A stretch of DNA of 64,000 bases from Faecalispora sporosphaeroides DSM 1294. GTDB lineage: Bacteria; Bacillota; Clostridia; Oscillospirales; Acutalibacteraceae. Below, piece by piece: positions 34,375-42,323 of the stretch. The stretch is taken from positions 62,001-126,000 of the forward strand of contig KB911068.1 of the NCBI GenBank assembly GCA_000383295.1. The letters are read 5' to 3'. How positions within the stretch are numbered: position 1 is the stretch's first letter; each line of letters begins with the position of its first letter. The notes under the pieces were generated by a model that was not told the origin of the DNA, searched no databases, and saw nothing but the letters and a program-made list of their open reading frames with translations. The position numbers and the translations under genes were made by a program.

Positions 34375-35388
34375 ATGGAGATCCTTCAAAATACGTGGCT
34401 GTTCTTTCAAGACCAAGTGCTTGGAATGAAATGGCTCAACGCCCTAATCGGTAATCTGCTCTCGTTGTTCGGTCTTGATGTAACAGGACGAATTGGTGGC
34501 AGCGTTCAATTCTTTATCTATGATGTACTAAAAATCACCGTACTGCTCTGCGTGCTGATTTTCATCATCTCGTACATTCAAAGCTACTTCCCGCCGGAAC
34601 GAAGCAAGAAAATTATGAGCCGCTTTCACGGCGTGTGGGCAAATATCATGGCAGCACTGCTTGGCACGGTAACGCCTTTTTGCTCTTGCTCCTCCATACC
34701 TCTGTTCATTGGATTTACCAGTGCCGGACTGCCCCTTGGCGTGACTTTTTCCTTTCTGATTTCCTCACCCATGGTAGACCTCGGGTCGCTCGTTCTGCTC
34801 ATGAGCATCTTTGGCACAAAGGTCGCTATCGTCTATGTCGTTGTGGGCCTGGTTATCGCGGTCGTTGGCGGTACGCTGATTGAAAAACTTCACATGGAAA
34901 ACTATGTGGAAGAATTCATTCGCTCGGCAAGCGGCGTAGATATTGAATCGCCTGACTTAACCCGCAAAGAGCGTGTCATTTACGCCAAGGATCAGGTGGT
35001 GTCAACCTTCAAAAAAGTTCTGCCGTACATTCTGGTTGGCGTGGGCATCGGAGCTATCATCCACAACTGGATTCCTGAAAGCTGGATTGAGATGGTGCTT
35101 GGCAGCAATAATCCTTTTGGGGTAGTGCTGGCAACTCTGCTTGGCGTTCCCATGTACGCTGACATTTTCGGCACGATTCCGGTGGCCGAAGCGCTGCTCT
35201 ACAAAGGCGCGCAGCTTGGTACGGTTCTCTCCTTTATGATGGCAGTCACAACGCTTTCCCTGCCCTCCATCATCATGCTGCGCAAGGCGGTAAAGCCGAA
35301 GCTGTTGGGCACATTTATTGCCATCTGCACCATCGGCATTATCATTGTTGGCTATCTGTTTAATATTTTCCAGTATCTACTGGTTTAA
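34375..35388 (+). CDS. ArsP/DUF318-type permease
   Basis: 337 residues from ATG 34375 (AGAGAGG upstream). About eight membrane segments. The key motif is TPFCSCSSIPLFIGFTSAG, with GLPLGVTFSFLISSPMVD following: the permease family that includes ArsP, exporter of trivalent organoarsenicals. A second Pro/Gly motif is GVPMYADIFGTIP. Likely removes a methylated or other arsenic form; inorganic arsenite goes through ACR3 downstream. Confidence 0.85.
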   Translation: MEILQNTWLFFQDQVLGMKWLNALIGNLLSLFGLDVTGRIGGSVQFFIYDVLKITVLLCVLIFIISYIQSYFPPERSKKIMSRFHGVWANIMAALLGTVTPFCSCSSIPLFIGFTSAGLPLGVTFSFLISSPMVDLGSLVLLMSIFGTKVAIVYVVVGLVIAVVGGTLIEKLHMENYVEEFIRSASGVDIESPDLTRKERVIYAKDQVVSTFKKVLPYILVGVGIGAIIHNWIPESWIEMVLGSNNPFGVVLATLLGVPMYADIFGTIPVAEALLYKGAQLGTVLSFMMAVTTLSLPSIIMLRKAVKPKLLGTFIAICTIGIIIVGYLFNIFQYLLV

Positions 35389-35403
35389 TGGGAGGGAAAG
35401 AGA

Positions 35404-36177
35404 ATGGCTAAAAACTGGTATCCAGTCATCGATTATCTTGCTTGCACTGAATGCGGAACCTGCGTGGATTTTTGCTCCCACAGTGTTTATAACAAAGCAA
35501 AAGCCCCGTCCCCTGTGGTGATGCAACCCGGAAACTGCATTGACCGTTGCCACGGCTGCGGCAACAAGTGTCCGGCAGGCGCCATCTCCTATGTAGGCGA
35601 CGATACTGGCTGGACACCGCCAAACGGCGAATGCAGTGCAAAAAAAAGCGTAGATTGCTGCCGCGGCGGGGCTTGTGAGGAGGATTCCTCCAAGGCTGTG
35701 CTTGTGGAATATCTCTATCTTGATCTCAATACCTGTGACCGCTGTATCGGCGCCGATGCGGTACTGGAAGAAGTTTTGGGCAGTATCGCGCCCGCTCTGG
35801 AGGCTGCCGGATATACCATGCGGCTTCAAAAGGTACAGATCGCCACAAAAGAACTGGCGGAGCACTACCGATTCCTTGCGTCGCCCACCATTCGTGTAAA
35901 TGGGCAGGATATCTGCGGACCTGTTGCGGAAAACACCTGCGGCTGCTGTGGTGAAATCAGCGGAACCGATGTGACCTGTCGTACCTTTGCATACAAAGGT
36001 CAAGCCTATGAAGTACCGCCCAAAGCCATGCTGGCCGAAGGAATTCTAAGAGCTGTGCTCGGCATGGTGCAGCCCGTTTGTGACTGCGGCGAGTATTCAC
36101 TTCCAGAAAATCTCAAAAACTTCTTTGAGGGAAAAGCTGTGAAGACCGGTTGCTGCCCTGAAGGTACTTGCGGATGA
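35404..36177 (+). CDS. Ferredoxin-DUF2703 fusion of the arsenic cluster
   Basis: 257 residues, GGGAGG before the ATG. The first 70 residues are a 4Fe-4S ferredoxin with CTECGTCVDFC and CHGCGNKCP. From about residue 98 follows a thioredoxin-like DUF2703 domain: YLYLDLNTCDRCIGADAVLE and SPTIRVNGQDICGP. Additional CGCC and CCPEGTC clusters add thiols. Probably a redox or arsenic-binding carrier in the ars pathway; exact reaction unknown. Confidence 0.8.
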   Translation: MAKNWYPVIDYLACTECGTCVDFCSHSVYNKAKAPSPVVMQPGNCIDRCHGCGNKCPAGAISYVGDDTGWTPPNGECSAKKSVDCCRGGACEEDSSKAVLVEYLYLDLNTCDRCIGADAVLEEVLGSIAPALEAAGYTMRLQKVQIATKELAEHYRFLASPTIRVNGQDICGPVAENTCGCCGEISGTDVTCRTFAYKGQAYEVPPKAMLAEGILRAVLGMVQPVCDCGEYSLPENLKNFFEGKAVKTGCCPEGTCG

Positions 36178-36479
36178 GTAAACAAAGGATATAAAAACAG
36201 TTATTCCACTTTTGATTTTCGCCGTCATTGCCGAGATTGACCTTTACGGTTTTGGGTATCCTTGCGGCCACGGCGGGCAGCCTTGTATGGAGTGTTTTGC
36301 TACTGCTGCTCTATTTCATTGGGCACGGCATTCTCGCCGTGATTGCGGAGCCTTCCATGGGCTTTGCCCAAAAGCTCTCCCAAAGCGAGAAGTATGGAAA
36401 AGCCAGCGCTATTTTGAAAATCGTCATGGGCGCGGTGATCCTGCTCATCGGTTTCTATTTGTTATATTCAGGTTTCTAA
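36174..36479 (+). pseudogene. Deletion scar joining a Trx-like start to a CcdA end
   Basis: An ATG at 36174 overlaps the previous stop; its frame ends after MSKQRI, but one frame over the DNA reads KTVIPLLIFAVIA, a typical start of an exported thioredoxin. Immediately after, another frame reads SPSLPRLTFTVLGILAATAG and SLVWSVLLLLLYFIGHGILA to 36479, the last 80 residues of a CcdA/DsbD-type membrane reductant carrier. The middle of both genes is missing. It is most simply an old deletion removing a trx-ccdA pair common in such ars clusters. Confidence 0.7.
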
Positions 36480-36504
36480 TCATGAATTTAAGGAGGTTTT
36501 TATT

Positions 36505-36948
36505 ATGGCATTGTTTGGTTTTGGTAAAAAGAAAAATGCAGAGGAAGAATTGGTGCAGTGTGGTTGCGGGGAAATGTGCAAGCCCTCCGAAATTGCCGCA
36601 AAGAAAGCTGACGAAGAAGCAAAAGCAAAAAACTCCGGTTGCTGCTGTGGCGGTGACTGCAATACAGAAACGATTGCGGAAGCCGAAAAAGCAAAAGTGA
36701 GCGGTTCATCCGTCAAGGTGCTTGGCTCGGGCTGTGCAAAGTGCAATCAACTGGAAGCGGCTACCTTGGAAGCGCTCAAAGAGCTTGGCATGGATGCCAC
36801 CATTGACCATGTGACAGACTTTACACAGATCGCTGCTTACGGTGTGATGACAACTCCTGCATTGGTTGTGGACGGCAAGGTCGTTTCCTTTGGAAAGGTT
36901 TTAAAAAAGGACGAGGTCGTTAAAATCCTGCAAAAAGTACGGGGGTAA
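36505..36948 (+). CDS. Thioredoxin-like protein with Cys-rich N-terminus
   Basis: 147 residues, AAGGAGG before the ATG. The C-terminal 77 residues are a small redox domain: VKVLGSGCAKCNQLEAATLE (CxxC) and AAYGVMTTPALVVDGKVVS. The first 55 residues carry VQCGCGEMC and SGCCCGGDC, a metal or arsenite-binding tail. Fits reduction or delivery of arsenic in the cluster. Confidence 0.85.
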   Translation: MALFGFGKKKNAEEELVQCGCGEMCKPSEIAAKKADEEAKAKNSGCCCGGDCNTETIAEAEKAKVSGSSVKVLGSGCAKCNQLEAATLEALKELGMDATIDHVTDFTQIAAYGVMTTPALVVDGKVVSFGKVLKKDEVVKILQKVRG

Positions 36949-36952
36949 ATTT

Positions 36953-37999
36953 ATGGCAAAGGAAAAATCACAAAGCATTGGCTTCTTTCAAAAATACCTG
37001 ACCGTGTGGGTTGCTCTCTGTATGACGGCAGGTGTTTTAATTGGTAAACTTTTACCTGCCGTTCCTGCATTTTTAGGCCGTTTTGAGTATGCCAGAGTTT
37101 CTATTCCGGTCGCCATCCTCATTTGGGTGATGATTTATCCCATGATGATGAAGGTGAATTTCCAGAGCGTCAAAAATGTGGGGAAAAACCCAAAGGGGTT
37201 ATTCGTCACATGGGTGACAAACTGGCTCATCAAGCCGTTCACCATGTACGGTATCGCCGCGCTATTTTTCTATGTGGTTTTTAAGGGCTTGATTGCCCCT
37301 GACCTCGCCAAGGAGTATCTGGCGGGTGCAGTACTCTTGGGTGCGGCACCCTGCACAGCGATGGTGTTCGTCTGGAGCACGCTCACCAAAGGAAACCCTG
37401 CCTACACCGTAGTACAGGTAGCAACCAACGATTTGATTATTCTGGTTGCCTTTGTGCCGATTGTGAAATTCCTACTGGGCGTTTCCAACGTGTCCGTGCC
37501 ATGGGACACGCTGATTTTATCGGTCATTTTATTTGTAGTCATTCCGCTTGCGGGCGGTATTCTGACCCGTGTGCTGGTGACAAATCGCAAGGGCACAGAG
37601 TATTTTGAAAACACCTTTGTCCATAAATTTGATAATGCCACCAGCATTGGTCTGCTGCTCACTTTGGTATTGCTGTTTTCCTTCCAAGGTGATGTGATTT
37701 TGAATAATCCGCTGCACATTCTACTCATTGCTGTGCCGCTTGTTTTGCAAACTTTCCTTATTTTCTTCATCGCTTATTTTGCTTGCAAATGGCTGAAGCT
37801 GCCCCATGATATTGCCGCCCCTGCGGGGATGATTGGCGCGTCCAACTTCTTTGAACTGTCGGTCGCTGTGGCGATTGCATTGTTTGGTACTACTTCACCG
37901 GCGGCTCTTGCCACCGTAGTTGGCGTGCTGACCGAGGTGCCGGTGATGCTGTTGCTTGTAAAAATCGCCAACAAAACGAAAGGATGGTTTCCAGTATGA
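36953..37999 (+). CDS. acr3: ACR3-type arsenite efflux permease
   Basis: 348 residues with about ten membrane helices. The family motifs are ALLFYVVFKGLI-type helices and GAAPCTAMVFVWSTLTKGNP, which holds the essential Cys. LIASNFFELSVAVA-type end (IGASNFFELSVAVAIALFG). ACR3 exports As(III) using the proton motive force. GGGGG precedes the ATG; the stop overlaps arsC by ATGA. Confidence 0.93.
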   Translation: MAKEKSQSIGFFQKYLTVWVALCMTAGVLIGKLLPAVPAFLGRFEYARVSIPVAILIWVMIYPMMMKVNFQSVKNVGKNPKGLFVTWVTNWLIKPFTMYGIAALFFYVVFKGLIAPDLAKEYLAGAVLLGAAPCTAMVFVWSTLTKGNPAYTVVQVATNDLIILVAFVPIVKFLLGVSNVSVPWDTLILSVILFVVIPLAGGILTRVLVTNRKGTEYFENTFVHKFDNATSIGLLLTLVLLFSFQGDVILNNPLHILLIAVPLVLQTFLIFFIAYFACKWLKLPHDIAAPAGMIGASNFFELSVAVAIALFGTTSPAALATVVGVLTEVPVMLLLVKIANKTKGWFPV

Positions 38000-38403
38000 G
38001 CAAACCTAAAGTAGCATTTATCTGCGTACACAACTCCTGCCGCAGCCAAATTGCCGAAGCACTGGGCAAGTACCTTGCGTCTGATGTCTTTGAAAGCTAT
38101 TCTGCCGGAACGGAAGTAAAGCCGCAAATCAATCAGGATGCTGTGCGGCTGATGAAGCAGATTTATGGCATCGACATGGAGCGAACTCAGCGCAGTAAGC
38201 TGCTGGAGGAGATTCCCCCAGTGGATATCGTGGTGACCATGGGCTGCAATGTGCAGTGTCCTTTTTTGCCCTGTATGCACAGGGAGGATTGGGGGTTAGA
38301 TGACCCAACCGGCAAAAGCGATGTGGACTTTGAACGTACTATAAAAGCAATCCGCTCTAAAATTGAGAATTTGAGAGAGCGAATCGCTGACAACAAACTA
38401 TAA
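37996..38403 (+). CDS. arsC: Arsenate reductase, thioredoxin-coupled (LMW-PTP fold)
   Basis: 135 residues from ATG 37996. P-loop CVHNSCRS with Cys10, Cys15 and Arg16; resolving Cys residues lie in MGCNVQCPFLPC. DWGLDDPTGKSDVDF is the conserved general-acid loop. It reduces As(V) to As(III) for ACR3. ATGA overlap with acr3. Last gene of the arsenic module, followed by a terminator. Confidence 0.93.
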   Translation: MSKPKVAFICVHNSCRSQIAEALGKYLASDVFESYSAGTEVKPQINQDAVRLMKQIYGIDMERTQRSKLLEEIPPVDIVVTMGCNVQCPFLPCMHREDWGLDDPTGKSDVDFERTIKAIRSKIENLRERIADNKL

Positions 38404-38405
38404 AG

Positions 38406-38437
38406 AACGAGGCTGGCGTTTGTCAGCCTCGTTTTCC
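38406..38437 (+). terminator. Terminator after arsC
   Basis: AACGAGGCTG (38406-38415) pairs perfectly with CAGCCTCGTT (38424-38433), then TTTCC. 10-bp stem, 8-nt loop. Confidence 0.85.
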
Positions 38438-38446
38438 TATTCTCCG

Positions 38447-38502
38447 TTACATCCCCAGTATCGTCCAGTCAATACTTGCATAAGGACAGTGGAAATTTGC
38501 GG
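38447..38502 (-). repeat. Cargo-boundary repeat, copy 2 (WTILGM end)
   Basis: On the minus strand it reads STVLYASIDWTILGM then TAA. Plus-strand identity with copy 3 covers GTCCAGTCAAT and CTTGCATAA. It separates the arsenic module from the AraC-MetAP module. Confidence 0.75.
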
Positions 38503-38699
38503 CAACATATGGTACGATAACTTTTAACAAGTATTTGAATTGCTAATTATTTATAATCTGTACAGTAATTAAAGGCATCCGTAAACTCCTGCTGCAGCCA
38601 AATTACGGAGATTATCGGCAAGCACTTTATCTCATATGTGCAACTTATATCAGGTAATTGTCTGTGAGAATTGATATACTGGAGAAAGGAGTGAAGCAA

Positions 38700-39041
38700 A
38701 TGTCTGTTCAAACAATAGAAACAATGGCAAAGTGGGTAGAAAATAACATAACAGAAAGCCCAAGCCTGCAAGATATGTCATCATATGTTGGTTATTCACC
38801 GTATTACTGCTCTACAAAGTTTCGGGAGCACATGGGTATGACATATAAACAATTTCTTGCCCAATGTAAATTAAAAGCTGCTGCTAATGATCTTTGCATA
38901 ACCAATGACAGAATAACCGATATTGCTTTTCGATATGGGTACTCGTCATCTGAAGCGTTTGCAAGAGCTTTTTCACAAGCGTTTCAATGCTCGCCACGCC
39001 AATATCGGAAAACTTCCGGTGTTTCTCTTAGCTCACCTTAG
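38700..39041 (+). CDS. AraC-type DNA-binding domain protein (no sensor domain)
   Basis: 113 residues from ATG 38700 (AAAGGAG). Two HTH motifs: LQDMSSYVGYSPYYCSTKFR and ITDIAFRYGYSSSEAFARAF, ending FQCSPRQYRKTS. There is no ligand domain, as in MarA/SoxS-type activators. It is followed 49 bp on by the MetAP gene, which it may regulate. Confidence 0.88.
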   Translation: MSVQTIETMAKWVENNITESPSLQDMSSYVGYSPYYCSTKFREHMGMTYKQFLAQCKLKAAANDLCITNDRITDIAFRYGYSSSEAFARAFSQAFQCSPRQYRKTSGVSLSSP

Positions 39042-39090
39042 TCTATAGGGCGTATTGCTCCCTCCGAATTTGTAAATGCGAGGAGATAAA

Positions 39091-39966
39091 ATGTCTGACA
39101 AGTTTGGAAGAAATGATCTCTGCTGGTGTGGCAGCGGTCGAAAATATAAGAAATGTCATGGCCCTATTGATGAGCAAATTGTAATCTACCGCTTAAAGGG
39201 ATATGAAGTGCCTTATCGAAAATTGCTTAAAACAAAACAACAGATTGAAGGTATTCGGGAAAGCAGCAAACGAAACATCGCTTTACTGGATTTCATTGCA
39301 AATTATGCGGTTGATGGAATCACCACGGAAGAGCTTGACCGGCTTATCTTCGAAAAAACCAAGGAACTGGGAGGCGTTCCAGCAACACTCAATTTTGACG
39401 GATACCCTAAGAGCGTGTGTATCTCAATTAATGATGTTGTATGTCATGGTATCCCCTCTGATCGTATATTCCTGCGAAACGGCGATATTGTAAATATTGA
39501 TGTGTCTACAATTTATAACGGATTTTTTTCAGATTCTTCACGCATGTTTTGCATTGGTGCTGTTTCCGCTGAGAAACAAAAACTGGTTGATGTTGCGAAA
39601 GAGTGTGTGGAGCTGGGCATTGAACAGGTAAAACCGTGGGGATTTCTTGGTGATGTTGGGCAAGCTGTTCAAGACCATGCAAGGGAAAATGGATATTCTG
39701 TCGTTCGAGAAATCGGAGGCCACGGTATTGGTCTACAATTTCATGAAGATCCTTGGGTCGGTTATGTGACAAAGCAAGGAACAGGAATGCTCTTAGTCCC
39801 AGGACTTGTTTTTACTGTAGAGCCTATGATAAATATGGGAAAATCCAATATAGTAACAGATAAATGCGATAATTGGACTATTCGCACTGCTGATGGGAAG
39901 CCTTCTGCGCAATGGGAAAAACAGGTGTTAGTAACCGAAACTGGTTATGAGGTGTTGGCATATTAA
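39091..39966 (+). CDS. map: Type I methionine aminopeptidase with SEC-C motif
   Basis: 291 residues from ATG 39091 (GAGGAG). The SEC-C zinc motif is CWCGSGRKYKKCHG (about 12-24). The pita-bread catalytic domain shows metal ligands in GDIVNIDVSTIYNGFFSDSS (two Asp), GGHGIGLQFHEDP (His), FTVEPMI (Glu) and WEKQVLVTE (Glu). It removes N-terminal Met from new proteins. As an extra copy on cargo it could give tolerance to MetAP inhibitors (inference). Confidence 0.92.
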   Translation: MSDKFGRNDLCWCGSGRKYKKCHGPIDEQIVIYRLKGYEVPYRKLLKTKQQIEGIRESSKRNIALLDFIANYAVDGITTEELDRLIFEKTKELGGVPATLNFDGYPKSVCISINDVVCHGIPSDRIFLRNGDIVNIDVSTIYNGFFSDSSRMFCIGAVSAEKQKLVDVAKECVELGIEQVKPWGFLGDVGQAVQDHARENGYSVVREIGGHGIGLQFHEDPWVGYVTKQGTGMLLVPGLVFTVEPMINMGKSNIVTDKCDNWTIRTADGKPSAQWEKQVLVTETGYEVLAY

Positions 39967-40064
39967 TGAACAGTTAGGAATAACCAGAATTTCTTATTAT
40001 GAGCATAATGAGAACCTAAATGAGCAGACCCAGCTCCTTGCAGAACTGGACCTACTCATTATTA

Positions 40065-40121
40065 CTACATGCCAAGAATAGTCCAGTCAATGCTTGCATA
40101 AAGATGGCGAGTGGATTTCGA
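40065..40121 (-). repeat. Cargo-boundary repeat, copy 3 (WTILGM end)
   Basis: On the minus strand it reads RHLYASIDWTILGM then TAG, nearly the same as copy 2. It separates the AraC-MetAP module from the WYL-PfpI module. The 100 bp before it (39967-40064) carry a short broken plus-strand frame (ITRISYYEHNENLNEQTQLL) of unknown origin. Confidence 0.75.
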
Positions 40122-40132
40122 CTTAACATATT

Positions 40133-41065
40133 TTATTTTTCATATAAGACAGCCATATCGTTTATTCTACGCTTTATTTCTGCACGGATGTGCAACGGCT
40201 CTAAGCACTCGCATTTATTTCCCAAACTAAGAAGAATATCAAAATGATAATCGTTCTCTATAAAAGGAAATTCCACAATATAATGCTCATCGCCATCGGG
40301 AGTCAATTCTTCATAAGCACAATAATCAAGAATCCTATCTATCACAGCTTTATGAATACGGATTTTAATTTTTGTTTGCATTGTTTCTAAAGTATCCGCA
40401 AATTCTAAAATCGGCCTCTGATAATCTCGTGGTATAAAAGTTTCCACTTGCATTTCAAGATTTGATATGCGAGATAGTTTAAATAAGCGATAATCACTCC
40501 TCTTATGGCAGTAGCCTTGGAAGTACCAATGGCTATTTTTGAGTACAAGCTGATACGGCTCAACTATTCGTGCAGTCTTATTTCCGTGGTGAGCTGAGTA
40601 TTGGAACGAAACCAATTTACTTTCCTGTAATGCTGTTTTGATTGTTTCCAAATACGGCCCTATATTTCTGTTACCTATCCACGGGCTTAAATCTATATGG
40701 ATTTGGTTTGCTTTTAATTCTATCTCTTTCGCTTTATCGGCTGGAATAAAGCTCTTGACTTTTGCAAGGGCATTTACCAATTCATCACCTCGTACTGTGC
40801 TTGAAAGGCTGGAAAGCCCCATTAAGAGAGCAGAAAGATCAGCAGTGGAAAAAACCTTTTTATCAAGCTTATAGTTCCGCATAATTTCAAAACCGCCACC
40901 CACTCCCGATATGGAGCAGACAGGAATACCTGCCATATTGATTGTCTCTATATCACGGTAAATTGTGCGAGGTGAAACTTCAAACATATCCGCCAATTCC
41001 TGTGCACCTATCCGTTCTTTATCGAGAAGTATCATAATCATACTTACAAGTCTGTCTATTTTCAT
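40133..41065 (-). CDS. DeoR/WYL-type transcription regulator
   Basis: 310 residues from ATG 41065 (AAAGGGAG 13 nt upstream). N-terminal winged HTH: MILLDKERIGAQELADMFEV then SPRTIYRDIETI. A WYL domain follows: QYSAHHGNKTARIVEPYQLV and SHWYFQGYCHKRSDYRLFKL. WYL domains sense small ligands or nucleic acids. It is divergent from the PfpI gene and its likely controller; a shared 106-bp gap holds both promoters. Confidence 0.9.
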   Translation of the reverse strand: MKIDRLVSMIMILLDKERIGAQELADMFEVSPRTIYRDIETINMAGIPVCSISGVGGGFEIMRNYKLDKKVFSTADLSALLMGLSSLSSTVRGDELVNALAKVKSFIPADKAKEIELKANQIHIDLSPWIGNRNIGPYLETIKTALQESKLVSFQYSAHHGNKTARIVEPYQLVLKNSHWYFQGYCHKRSDYRLFKLSRISNLEMQVETFIPRDYQRPILEFADTLETMQTKIKIRIHKAVIDRILDYCAYEELTPDGDEHYIVEFPFIENDYHFDILLSLGNKCECLEPLHIRAEIKRRINDMAVLYEK

Positions 41066-41171
41066 TGAACCAATATTCTCCCTTTTAATTGTTGCCATAC
41101 TATTGTCAACAATTATATGATACACTAAAAAAACAAACAAAACAATATTACAAAACAAGCGGAGGAAAGTT

Positions 41172-41810
41172 ATGATTACAATATATATTTATATTCTTGA
41201 TACTTTAGCCGACTGGGAATTGGGATATGTAACTTCGGAGCTGAATTCTGGTCGCTTTTTCAAAAAGGATGCACAGCGTATATCCCTTAAAACGGTAAGC
41301 TGCTCTAAGGAGCCAATCCGTACAATGGGCGGACTGACTATTGTCCCAGATTGCTTGATTGACGATATGGTTGTGAACGAAACAAGTGTATTGCTATTGC
41401 CGGGTGCAAATACTTGGAGCGACCCAAAGCATGGAACTATTATCAAAAAAGTAAGTGAATTCCTTTCTGTAGGTGCCTTGGTGGGTGCAATCTGCGGAGC
41501 CACTGCTGCGCTTGCCAATGTTGGACTTTTGGATAAGCGTCCACACACCAGTAATGGAGAAGGTTTTCTTGAAATGGTTTCTCCCTGCTATAAAGGCCAG
41601 AGTTTTTATATGGATGATTCTTCTGTAGCCGATAACAACCTCATTACCGCCGGTTCTACCGGAGGCTTATTGTGGGCAAAGCAAATCATTGAGCATTTAG
41701 GTGTATTTCAATCAGATACACTGGAGGCTTGGTATAACTATTTCAGTAACGGTAAGCCTGAACATTTCTTTGCCCTGATGCAGACTTTGCCATCTAACAA
41801 TGAAAATTGA
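41172..41810 (+). CDS. DJ-1/PfpI-family protein
   Basis: 212 residues, GGAGG before the ATG. The nucleophile elbow is VGAICGATAALANVGLLD (Cys), with VLLLPGANTW before it and HTSNGEGFL after. Family members are glyoxalases, chaperone/deglycases or amidotransferase-like stress proteins; the substrate cannot be fixed here. Divergent from the WYL regulator, ends at a strong hairpin. Confidence 0.88.
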   Translation: MITIYIYILDTLADWELGYVTSELNSGRFFKKDAQRISLKTVSCSKEPIRTMGGLTIVPDCLIDDMVVNETSVLLLPGANTWSDPKHGTIIKKVSEFLSVGALVGAICGATAALANVGLLDKRPHTSNGEGFLEMVSPCYKGQSFYMDDSSVADNNLITAGSTGGLLWAKQIIEHLGVFQSDTLEAWYNYFSNGKPEHFFALMQTLPSNNEN

Positions 41811-41860
41811 TACACATTTGTCTTAAACAGAATAGTTATTATATCCGTATGAAATTGGAG

Positions 41861-41890
41861 ACAGCCTTGCTTGATAGAGCAAGGCTGTCC
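41861..41890 (+). terminator. Hairpin after the PfpI gene
   Basis: ACAGCCTTGCT (41861-41871) and AGCAAGGCTGT (41878-41888) form a perfect 11-bp stem with a 6-nt loop. The T-run after it is weak (CCTCGTTATATTTT). Confidence 0.75.
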
Positions 41891-41907
41891 TCGTTATATT
41901 TTCACCG

Positions 41908-42249
41908 TCACATCCCAAGTATAGTCCAGATATATAGCGGAGCCGTCAGCGTGAACACAAGGCAGGCGAACAGAATAGCCGGTGCGGCCCATTCGAACTG
42001 ACCATGCTTCCGATAATCAAAATACGCCATCCCCAATTTGGCAAAGAAGAACACTGCCAAAATGAGGTCAATGGCGGGAAACACCACGTTGTTGACAACC
42101 GTCTTGATCTGACCGGAGGCGTCCCGCCAAGTACCCTCAATAGCCCCTGCCACATCCCCGGTCGGAGCGGCGTATGCTGTCGTACTAAACGCAAAGGCTA
42201 CCATGAGGGCAAAAGTCAAAACAAGAGCTGTTTTCTTGTATTTCTTCAT
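41908..42249 (-). CDS. DUF3852-type small membrane protein, possible pilin-like T4SS part
   Basis: 113 residues from ATG 42249 (GGAAAGGTGG). Signal peptide KKYKKTALVLTFALMVAFAF ending AYAA, then GDVAGAIEGTWRDASGQIKT, and two membrane helices (NVVFPAIDLILAVFFFAKLG, APAILFACLVFTLTAP). Size and topology recall VirB2/TrbC. The C-terminus IWTILGM is repeated at the three cargo boundaries. The stop codon borders the last cargo module. Confidence 0.75.
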   Translation of the reverse strand: MKKYKKTALVLTFALMVAFAFSTTAYAAPTGDVAGAIEGTWRDASGQIKTVVNNVVFPAIDLILAVFFFAKLGMAYFDYRKHGQFEWAAPAILFACLVFTLTAPLYIWTILGM

Positions 42250-42323
42250 AAAGACCACCTTTCCAAAGTTAAGAAAAGACCGCAGAAATACTTCTGCAGC
42301 CTTGCTCTTTTTCTGATATTTTA

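Noticed and set aside
36212-36700. A 162-aa plus-strand ORF crossing the thioredoxin gene start
   Set aside because: It overlaps the CcdA remnant and the thioredoxin-like gene in another frame and its composition (Arg/His/Lys-rich, no fold pattern) is that of a shadow frame.
33816-40121. WTILGM repeats as CRISPR or insertion-sequence ends
   Set aside because: Copies are kilobases apart, imperfect and not terminal inverted repeats; no transposase or cas gene is nearby. They match the DUF3852 C-terminus instead.
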